A stretch of DNA of 44,486 bases from JBBIQS01 sp037442205 (lineage in GTDB: Bacteria > Myxococcota > Myxococcia > Myxococcales > UBA5297), in NCBI GenBank assembly GCA_037442205.1, contig JBBIQS010000069.1, positions 1-44,486 of the forward strand, given 5' to 3'. Each line of letters starts with the position of its first letter. The stretch's first letter is position 1. Below the pieces are notes generated by a model that was not told the DNA's origin, ran no database searches, and was given only the letters and a program-made list of their open reading frames with translations. The position numbers and the translations under genes were made by a program. Shown here one piece after another: positions 38,034-44,486 of the stretch.

Positions 38034-41000
38034 GAATCCTCAGCATTTCCGGCCGCAACCTGGCGAGCCTGGCCGGCGATTTCACTCTCGATTTCCAGAC
38101 CAGCCCGCTGGCCGGAGCGGGGCTGTTCGCCATCTCCGGCCCCACCGGCGCCGGCAAAAGCACCCTGCTCGACGCGCTCTGCCTGGCGCTGTTCGACAAG
38201 ACCCCGCGCCTGTCGGAGGGCAAGTCGTCCTACGACATCGCCGATGGGCCGGAGCGCAGCCTGGGGGTCAACGACGCCCGCAACCTGCTGCGGCGCGGCG
38301 CCGCCGAGGGCTTCGCCCAGGTCGAATTCGAGGGCAGCGACGGCATCCGCTATCGCGCCCGCTGGACCGTCCGCCGCGCCCGGGGCAAGGCCGACGGCGC
38401 GCTGCAGAACTCCAGCCTCGAGCTGCACAACCTGCTGACCGGGCAGCCCATCGGCAGGACCAAGGGCGAGATCCTGGAGGCGACGTTCAGGGCGATCGGG
38501 CTGACCTTCGAGCAGTTCCGCCGCTCGGTGCTGCTGGCGCAGGGCGACTTCGCCGCCTTCCTCAAGGCCAAGGCCGACGAGCGCGCCGAGCTGCTCGAGC
38601 GGATGACCGGGACCGAAATCTACGGCTCGATCTCGAAGCGGGCTTTCGAGCGCGCGCGGGATTCGAAGGCCGAGATCGAGTCGCTCGAAAAGGAGGTCAC
38701 CGCCAGTCCGGTGCTGGCCGCGGTGGAGCGGCTGGAGCTGGGGAAGCAAGCCGAATCACTGGGGATTGAGGTCGAAGCCAGGCAGACGGAGCAGAAGCGC
38801 CTCCAGGCCGCCCACGACTGGTACGTCCGCCTCGACGAGCTGCAAGGCAAGGCGAAGGAGGCAGGCGATCTCGCCGCGGCCTCGGAGGAAACATCGAAGG
38901 CGGCGCAGGCCCGGCGCGAGGCCGTCGCGGCGATCGAGATCGCCGAGCCGCTGCGTCCGCTGCTCGAGAAGGCCGACGACGCGGCGAAGAAGGAGCAGGA
39001 GACCGCGGGCGAGCTCACCGAGACCAAGGCCCGCCTCGGGAACGCGGCGACCGCCGAGGACCAGGCGCGGATCGCCGAAGGCGCGGCCAAAGACCGCCAC
39101 GCCGAGGCCCGGACGGATGAGGAGAAGCTGCGGCCCATCATCGAGGAGGCCCGCGCGCTCGATCGGCGGATCGCCGAAAAGGCGAAGGACCTGGCCGGGA
39201 TAGAGGCGCCGATCGAGCGGGCGACGAAGGAGATCGCCGCCCAGGAGAAGGCGCTCGCCGACGGCGAGACGAAGCTGGCGGATGCCCAAGGGAAGCTGGA
39301 AGCCGCGGCGGCCTGGCTCGGGAAGAACGGGCCGCTGGTGGCGCTGGCCAAGGTCTGGGAGGCGGTGCGAGCCCAGCTCCAGTCGTTCGTGAAGACCCAG
39401 GACGAGTGGAAGCGGAAGCAGAGCGAGCTCCCGGGCCTGGCCAAAGCCGCCGAGGGCGCGAAGGCCAAGGTCGAATCGGCGCAGACGGCAGCGAAGCGCG
39501 CCACCGACGCGCGGATGACCGCGGAAGAGAAGGTCCGCGCGGCGGAGAAGGCCGAGAAGGCCCGGCCTGCGTCGGCGCTCGCCGCCCGGCGCAAGGCGGT
39601 CGAGGTGCTGCGCCGGCAGCATGACGAGCTCTCCCGCATCCGCGAGTCGGCGACTGAGGCCGACCAGGCCCGCGCTGCCAAGGAGGAGGAATCGGCGGCC
39701 TGCACCAAGGAAGCCGAGGAACTGCGCGCACTTGCCAAGGCAAAGGCGGCGGCGCTCGAGGAGGTCCAACGTGCGCTGGAGGAGCAGGAGAAGACCCGCG
39801 ACCGGATCGATCTCAAGGAGCATCGGGCGAAGCTGGTCCCGGGGGAGCCCTGCCCGCTGTGCGGAGCGACCGAGCATCCGGGAGTGATCGTCAGGAAGAC
39901 GGTCGAGGCGCTGGAGACCCAGCGCCGCGCGACCGAGAAGCGGCGGCAGACGCTGGAGAAGGAGCAGACCGAGGCCGAAACCAGCGCCAAGGAGCGAGTG
40001 GAGCGCGCCGGCCGAGCGAAGGCGGAGGTCAAGGCCGAAGCCAAGGAGATCGCCCGGCTCACCACCTCGTGGAAGGAGAAGCTCGCCGACCGCCCCGGGC
40101 CGCGGACGCCGCTCGCGGACGAGGCCAAGGCGTGGCTGTCCGCGCTCGGGAAAGAGGCGTCCAGGGGCGAGAAGGAGCTGGAGGCCGAGGAGGACGCGAT
40201 CGCGCAGCTGCGCGAGGCGGTGCGCGGCGCCCGCTCCAAGGGCGATGCGGCAATCGCCGCGGAGAAGGAAGCCCAGGAGCAGCTGGCGGCGCTGCAGCAG
40301 GAGCTGGCCGAGGCCACCCGCGCCGCCGAGAACGCCGCCCGCGACGCCAAGAACCTGCGGGCGAATCTCGAGGCGACCATCGAGGCGCTGCGGGAAACCT
40401 TCGCCCCTCGACACGGGTGGCAGGACGAACTGCAGGCGGATCCTCGCGAATTCGGCAAGCGGTGCGCTGAAGACGTGAAGCGAGCCCAGGAGCAGGAGTC
40501 CGCCCGCGACCAGGCGACCAAGGGCATCGGCGAGCTGCAACCTGCGATGGCCTCCACGGCCGCGACTCTGGAGGGGACCCGGAAGGCGCTGTCGGAGCAG
40601 ACGGCGAAGCGCGCGTCGATCACGGCCGAGTTGGACGGTCTGCGCGGCGAGCGCGGGAAGCTCCTCGGCGGCCGACCGGCGGACGAGATCCAGGCCGAGC
40701 TCAAGGCTAGGCTGAACCAGGCGGAAGCGGCGCTCGAACAGGCGACCGGATTCCTCAAGAAATCCGAGAAGGAGAAGGCCCGGCTCGAGCAGAGCGCCGA
40801 GGAAGGCGAGCGGCGCGTGGCCGAGTTGCGAACCGCGACGACCCAGGCGATGGAGGCGCTCAGAGCCGCGCTCTCCAAGGCTGGGATCGAGGCGTCCGCG
40901 CTCCGGGAGAGGCTGGCCCACGCGCCGGGCTGGCTCGCAGCCGAGAAGGCGCAACTGGCCCAGCTCGAACGCGCGCTGCACGAAGCCAGGACCCGGCTCG

Positions 41001-41728
41001 CGGAGCGCGAGCGCGATCTGGCGGCGCACAAGACCACGCGAACCGAGGACGGCGACCGGGAGTCACTGGCGCAGGCCCTGGCGCTGATTCAGCAGCAGCT
41101 CCAGAAGGCCAGCCAGGATCTTGGAGCCGCCCGGCAGGCGCTCAAGCAGGACGACCTGGCCCGCGAGAAGGTCGCCGGCCGGCAGTCGGAGATCGAGTCC
41201 GCGCGCCGGCGGGCACTGACCTGGGAGACCTTGAGCAAGCTCATCGGCTCCGCCGACGGGAAGCGCTTCCGCACCTTCGCCCAGAGCCTGACCCTGGAAA
41301 TGCTCTTGGAGCACGCCAACTTGCAGCTCCAGGAGCTCGCGCCCCGCTACCGCCTGGCCCGGGTGCCGAAGCAGGACCTGGAGCTGCAGGTGATCGATCG
41401 GGACATGGGCGACGAGGTCCGCTCCACCACCAGCCTCTCCGGCGGCGAGACCTTTCTGGTGTCGCTGGCGCTGGCGCTGGGGCTGTCGTCGCTGGCCTCG
41501 GAGCGGGTGCGCATCGAGTCGCTGTTCGTCGACGAGGGGTTCGGCAGCCTCGATCCCCAGACCCTGGAGGTGGCGCTGGCCACCCTCGATTCGCTGCAGG
41601 CCTCGGGGCGCAAGGTCGGGCTCATCTCCCACGTCCCGGGGCTGGCCGAGCGGATCGGAGTGCAGATCCGCGTCGAGAAGCAGGGCAACGGGCGCAGCAC
41701 GGTCGAGGTGATCGGCGCGGCGGCCTGA
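38030..41728 (+). CDS. sbcC: SbcC ATPase subunit
   Basis: The 1232-residue Rad50-like ATPase drives and tethers the SbcCD nuclease. Walker A GPTGAGKST is at residues 37-45, and the Q-loop region FRRSVLLAQGDFAAFLKAKA follows. Two very long coiled coils, rich in Glu, Lys and Ala, flank the zinc hook GEPCPLCG (Cys608 and Cys611), close to the centre as expected. The signature LSGGE is at 1136-1140 and Walker B is in IESLFVDEGFGSLDP. It is somewhat longer than the 1048-residue E. coli protein, the extra length lying in the coils. It starts inside the sbcD stop codon. Confidence 0.97.
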   Translation: MRILSISGRNLASLAGDFTLDFQTSPLAGAGLFAISGPTGAGKSTLLDALCLALFDKTPRLSEGKSSYDIADGPERSLGVNDARNLLRRGAAEGFAQVEFEGSDGIRYRARWTVRRARGKADGALQNSSLELHNLLTGQPIGRTKGEILEATFRAIGLTFEQFRRSVLLAQGDFAAFLKAKADERAELLERMTGTEIYGSISKRAFERARDSKAEIESLEKEVTASPVLAAVERLELGKQAESLGIEVEARQTEQKRLQAAHDWYVRLDELQGKAKEAGDLAAASEETSKAAQARREAVAAIEIAEPLRPLLEKADDAAKKEQETAGELTETKARLGNAATAEDQARIAEGAAKDRHAEARTDEEKLRPIIEEARALDRRIAEKAKDLAGIEAPIERATKEIAAQEKALADGETKLADAQGKLEAAAAWLGKNGPLVALAKVWEAVRAQLQSFVKTQDEWKRKQSELPGLAKAAEGAKAKVESAQTAAKRATDARMTAEEKVRAAEKAEKARPASALAARRKAVEVLRRQHDELSRIRESATEADQARAAKEEESAACTKEAEELRALAKAKAAALEEVQRALEEQEKTRDRIDLKEHRAKLVPGEPCPLCGATEHPGVIVRKTVEALETQRRATEKRRQTLEKEQTEAETSAKERVERAGRAKAEVKAEAKEIARLTTSWKEKLADRPGPRTPLADEAKAWLSALGKEASRGEKELEAEEDAIAQLREAVRGARSKGDAAIAAEKEAQEQLAALQQELAEATRAAENAARDAKNLRANLEATIEALRETFAPRHGWQDELQADPREFGKRCAEDVKRAQEQESARDQATKGIGELQPAMASTAATLEGTRKALSEQTAKRASITAELDGLRGERGKLLGGRPADEIQAELKARLNQAEAALEQATGFLKKSEKEKARLEQSAEEGERRVAELRTATTQAMEALRAALSKAGIEASALRERLAHAPGWLAAEKAQLAQLERALHEARTRLAERERDLAAHKTTRTEDGDRESLAQALALIQQQLQKASQDLGAARQALKQDDLAREKVAGRQSEIESARRRALTWETLSKLIGSADGKRFRTFAQSLTLEMLLEHANLQLQELAPRYRLARVPKQDLELQVIDRDMGDEVRSTTSLSGGETFLVSLALALGLSSLASERVRIESLFVDEGFGSLDPQTLEVALATLDSLQASGRKVGLISHVPGLAERIGVQIRVEKQGNGRSTVEVIGAAA

Positions 41729-41780
41729 GCGGCGCCCGAATTTCCCAGGCGTTGACCGGACTTGGCCGTTACCAGGGGCC

Positions 41781-42263
41781 ATGCCCTCCACCACCGAAGA
41801 GCTGCTGCACCGCTTCTACCAGGCCTTCAACCGCCGCGACGCCGAGGCGATGGCCGGCTGCTACCACCGCGAGGTGGTCTTCTCGGATCCGGTCTTCCCC
41901 GAGCTGCGCGGCGAGCGCGCCGGACACATGTGGCGGATGCTCTGCCAGCAGGCAAAGCGCCTGGAGATCACCCACCGCATCGTCTCGGCGACCGCCGACT
42001 CGGCCCAGGTCCACTGGGAGGCGCGCTATCCATTCTCGGCGGCCCAGCGCCCGGTCCACAACGTGGTCGAGGCCAGCTTCGAGCTGCGCGACGGGCTGAT
42101 CGTCCGCCACCGCGACCAGTTCGACTTCTTCCGCTGGTCGCGCCAGGCGCTCGGACTGCCCGGCCTGCTGCTGGGCTGGTCCCCGCTGCTGCAGCGGATG
42201 GTCCAGCTCCAAGCCGGCCGCGGGCTGGATGCCTGGATTTCCCGCCGATACAGCGCCGCCTAG
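41781..42263 (+). CDS. SnoaL-like (NTF2-fold) protein
   Basis: The 160-residue protein has the standard opening of the SnoaL/NTF2-like fold: an N-terminal helix LLHRFYQAFNRRDAEAMAGC, then YHREVVFSDPVFPELRG, a middle strand DSAQVHWEARYPF and the sheet FELRDGLIVRHRDQFDFFRW. Members include polyketide cyclases, ketosteroid-isomerase relatives and many small binding proteins, so the specific role is open. There is no signal peptide. AGGGG precedes the ATG, 52 bases after sbcC, so it may be read from the sbcCD transcript. The C-terminal helix (DAWISRRYSAA) is complete. Confidence 0.85.
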   Translation: MPSTTEELLHRFYQAFNRRDAEAMAGCYHREVVFSDPVFPELRGERAGHMWRMLCQQAKRLEITHRIVSATADSAQVHWEARYPFSAAQRPVHNVVEASFELRDGLIVRHRDQFDFFRWSRQALGLPGLLLGWSPLLQRMVQLQAGRGLDAWISRRYSAA

Positions 42264-42392
42264 CGACTCCCCTGTCGCGGTTTTGCTCCTCACGAGTCCC
42301 CATTCGCCTCCGGGCGCGGGCTGGCACTGCCCCTGCATCTGCGCGAAGCTGCTGGAGATTTCGAGCGCAGTTTCTGCAGCGGAGGAGGCGAA

Positions 42393-43358
42393 ATGAGGCT
42401 GAGGAATCGAATCGCGGCGGGGGCGCTGCTGGGCGCGAGCCTGCTGCTGGCCGGTCCGGCGGGCGCCGCCGATCGCTGCCAGGATCGCGACGGCGACGGC
42501 TACGGCCTCGACTGCCCCAAGGGCCCGGACTGCAACGACCACGACGCCAGCATCCACCCCGGCGCCAAGGAGACCTGCAACGGCCGCGACGACGACTGCA
42601 ACGGCCTGGTCGACGACTCCCCGGAGTGCCAGACCCCGGCCGTCGATCCCTCGCCGGTCCAGATCCCCTCCGGCCCGTTCACCATGGGCAGCCTCACCGG
42701 CGCCGACGACGAGAAGCCGGTCCACAAGCCTGAGATCGCCGCCTTTTCCATCGACCGCACCGAGGTCACCAACCGCCGCTACCGGGCCTGCGTCGAGGCC
42801 GGGGCCTGCACCGCTCCGGCGCTGCGCATCTCGCACCGGCGGCCCCAGTACTTCGACGACCCGGCCTTCGCCGACTACCCGGTGATCTTCGTCAGCTGGC
42901 AGCAGGCCGATCAGTTCTGCCGCTTCGCCCGCGGCCGGCTGCCCACCGAGGCCGAGTGGGAGAAGGCGGCCCGCGGCTCGGGCGAAGGGCCGCGCGAGTA
43001 TCCCTGGGGCAACGAGCCTCCCGACTGCACCCGCGCCAACCTCGGCGGCAAAGGCTCCTGCGTCGGCGACACCGACCGCGTCGGCCGCCGCCCCGCCGGC
43101 GCCAGCCCCTACGGCGCCCTCGACATGGCCGGCAACGTCTGGGAATGGGTCTCCGACTGGTACGCCCCCGGCTACTACTCGCAGAGCCCGCGGCTCGATC
43201 CCCGCGGCCCGGCCCAGGGCACGCTGAAGGTGATGCGCGGCGGCTGCTGGGAGAGCGGGGCCAGCAGCCTGCGCGTCTCCTGCCGCAAGGCCGAGCTCCC
43301 CCAAGCCTGGGCGGACAACGTCGGCTTCCGCTGCGTCAACCCGGGAGGTGCTCCGTGA
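42393..43358 (+). CDS. Secreted sulfatase-modifying-factor-fold protein with MopE-like Ca-binding N-terminus
   Basis: The 321-residue protein has a signal peptide (MRLRNRIAAGALLGASLLLA, cleaved near GAA). Residues 27-75 form a MopE-like metal-binding segment: DRDGDGYGLDCPKGPDCNDH then CNGRDDDCNGLVDD. From about 85 on it has the formylglycine-generating-enzyme fold: IPSGPFTMGS, IDRTEVTNRRYRACVEAGAC, RLPTEAEWEKAARGSGEG, YGALDMAGNVWEWVSDWY, VMRGGCWE and NVGFRC. The two catalytic cysteines of true FGE, expected shortly after the RGGS motif, are not in place (Ser and Leu by my alignment), so it probably does not make formylglycine and may be a binding protein. GGAGGAGG precedes the ATG. Its stop overlaps the GTG of the next gene. 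Confidence 0.9.
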   Translation: MRLRNRIAAGALLGASLLLAGPAGAADRCQDRDGDGYGLDCPKGPDCNDHDASIHPGAKETCNGRDDDCNGLVDDSPECQTPAVDPSPVQIPSGPFTMGSLTGADDEKPVHKPEIAAFSIDRTEVTNRRYRACVEAGACTAPALRISHRRPQYFDDPAFADYPVIFVSWQQADQFCRFARGRLPTEAEWEKAARGSGEGPREYPWGNEPPDCTRANLGGKGSCVGDTDRVGRRPAGASPYGALDMAGNVWEWVSDWYAPGYYSQSPRLDPRGPAQGTLKVMRGGCWESGASSLRVSCRKAELPQAWADNVGFRCVNPGGAP

Positions 43359-44437
43359 GCGCGCGTACCCTCTCGCTGATCCTCGCCGCGGCCCTGGCCG
43401 CCGCGCCCTCGGCGGCGTTCGCCTGCGGCGGATTCTTCGCCCAGAGCGTCGAGGTCTCGCCGGAGCAGACCATCCTGGTCAGCTTCCGCTCGGGCGTGGA
43501 GACCTACGTGCTGCGCCCGCACTTCTGCGGCGAGGCCAAGGACTTCGGAGTCATCCTGCCGATCCCCACCGCGCTGGTCAGCGCCCCAGCGCTGGCCGAC
43601 GATGCCATCTACGGCGATCTGGAGAGCTACACCGCGCCCGAGGTGGTCGAGGTCTGCAAGCCGAGCTCGCCGGCGATGGGCTGCGGCGGCACCAGGAGCG
43701 TCGGGGCCATGCCGCCCGACGCCATCGACGGCGGCGCGCGACCTGTGAACGTGGTCGATCGCGGCCGGGTGGGCGCCTTCGAGTACGTGCTGCTGCAGGC
43801 CACCACCGCCAACGCCTTCACCGACTGGCTGGATCAGAACGGCTTTCCCCACGGCACCTCGACCGCGGCCTACGACGGCTATGTGGCCAAGCAGTGGTAC
43901 TTCGTGGCCTTCAAGGTGAGCGCCGACACCGGCGCCCCACCGGCGGGGATGAAGCTGTGTGGCGACCTGGGGCCGATCCAGCTGTCGTTCAACGCCGCCG
44001 AGCCGGTGGTCCCGGCGCGGATCGCCCAGGTCAATTCCTCCACCGGCGCCAAGTGGCGGGTGGCGCTGGTGGCGGCCGACCCGATGCAGCTGAGGCCCCA
44101 GCAGCTCTCCGGCACCTCGATGGCCCTGACCGGCGAGCGCTACTTCGCCGGAGCGGTGGACCCGGCGGCGATGTCCGCCCAGCCGGCGCTGGCGGGCTTC
44201 GTCCGCGAGGGCGAGCGGCTGACCGTCCTCGACGTGCGCTTCCCCTACGGCGCCGGCCCGGCCGACGATCTGATCTTCGAGCGCAGCAGCGACGCCTCCG
44301 ACTTCCGGACCGTGAAGAACGTCCCCAAGGACTGCACCTTTGGCTGCGTGTCCGGCGGGGTCGGGGCCTCGCAGATGGTGGCGGCCATCGCCCTGCTCGG
44401 CGCGTTCGCCGGGTTGAAGCGCCGGCGAGTCAGATGA
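43355..44437 (+). CDS. DUF2330 exported protein with C-terminal anchor
   Basis: The 360-residue protein starts with GTG (GGGAGG seven bases upstream) overlapping the previous stop, so translation is coupled. The signal peptide (LSLILAAALAAAPSAAFA) is followed at once by CGGFF, the DUF2330 hallmark, and then by QTILVSFRSGVETYVLRPHF and KDFGVILPIPT. Near the end, CTFGCVSGGVG leads into a membrane helix (MVAAIALLGAFAGL) and the basic tail KRRRVR, resembling C-terminal sorting signals of the MYXO-CTERM kind. It is therefore probably displayed on the cell surface. Molecular function unknown; the coupling suggests that it works with the MopE/FGE-fold protein. Confidence 0.88.
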   Translation: MSARTLSLILAAALAAAPSAAFACGGFFAQSVEVSPEQTILVSFRSGVETYVLRPHFCGEAKDFGVILPIPTALVSAPALADDAIYGDLESYTAPEVVEVCKPSSPAMGCGGTRSVGAMPPDAIDGGARPVNVVDRGRVGAFEYVLLQATTANAFTDWLDQNGFPHGTSTAAYDGYVAKQWYFVAFKVSADTGAPPAGMKLCGDLGPIQLSFNAAEPVVPARIAQVNSSTGAKWRVALVAADPMQLRPQQLSGTSMALTGERYFAGAVDPAAMSAQPALAGFVREGERLTVLDVRFPYGAGPADDLIFERSSDASDFRTVKNVPKDCTFGCVSGGVGASQMVAAIALLGAFAGLKRRRVR

Positions 44438-44486
44438 GCCCCGCGCGTCAGCAAGGGGCGGACGTAGTGCCCTGCGCAACTCCGGC

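Noticed and set aside
38620..41037. Long antisense open frames over sbcC
   Set aside because: They are Arg/Ser/Ala-rich shadows produced by high GC codon bias; sbcC has complete motifs.

Overview
This window is very GC-rich (by eye near 70%). It is dense with secreted lipoproteins that have Asp/Gly/Ser-rich linkers, Cys-rich CGxxC repeats, RCC1-type propellers, a MopE-like Ca-binding segment, a DUF2330 protein with a C-terminal Cys/membrane/Arg tail, and an NtrC-type two-component pair. Together these point to a member of the Myxococcota (or a close deltaproteobacterial lineage), probably an environmental or metagenome-assembled genome. The assignment is inferred from gene content only. No tRNA, rRNA, CRISPR array or intact insertion sequence was seen.

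Layout. 1-1.3 kb: the 5' end of a helical-repeat protein and an exported OmpA-family protein, both on the minus strand. 1.56-3.72 kb: a conspicuously AT-richer gene for a Tat-exported, tailspike-like beta-helix lipoprotein, closed by a strong terminator. 3.84-6.52 kb: a membrane histidine kinase and an NtrC-family sigma54 activator in one operon. 6.6-11.1 kb: two RCC1-repeat lipoproteins flank an operon of exported rubrerythrin plus a DUF2231 membrane protein. 11.2-14.1 kb: a class V aminotransferase and a divergent LuxR/TPR regulator. 14.7-18.0 kb: lipoproteins of unknown role, a frameshifted gene and a paralogue remnant. 18.26-23.38 kb: the glycine cleavage genes gcvT-gcvH-gcvPA-[phasin-like gene]-gcvPB, punctuated by REP-like palindromes.

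23.4-36.5 kb is an accessory region. It holds a degenerate antitoxin-like gene, an orphan Imm58-like protein, Cys-rich lipoproteins, a minus-strand operon of unknown function (one soluble helical protein, two paralogous three-helix membrane proteins, one small frameshifted Cys gene) behind a plausible sigma54 promoter and upstream palindrome, a DUF3105 lipoprotein, and a rearranged segment. In that segment a 61-bp perfect hairpin-bearing direct repeat brackets a toxin remnant plus a small zinc-ribbon-like gene and is followed by a nearly identical duplicate of the 3' part of the neighbouring lipoprotein gene. 36.8-41.7 kb: sbcD-sbcC for DNA double-strand-end processing. 41.8-44.4 kb: a SnoaL-like protein, then a translationally coupled pair of a sulfatase-modifying-factor-fold protein with a MopE-like N-terminus and a DUF2330 protein.

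Strongest leads: the sigma54-type operon of unknown genes at 25964-28096, the repeat-bracketed rearrangement at 34078-35821, the foreign-looking tailspike lipoprotein, and two proteins with substituted key residues: the rubrerythrin has lost a rubredoxin cysteine and the kinase has lost the G1-box aspartate.
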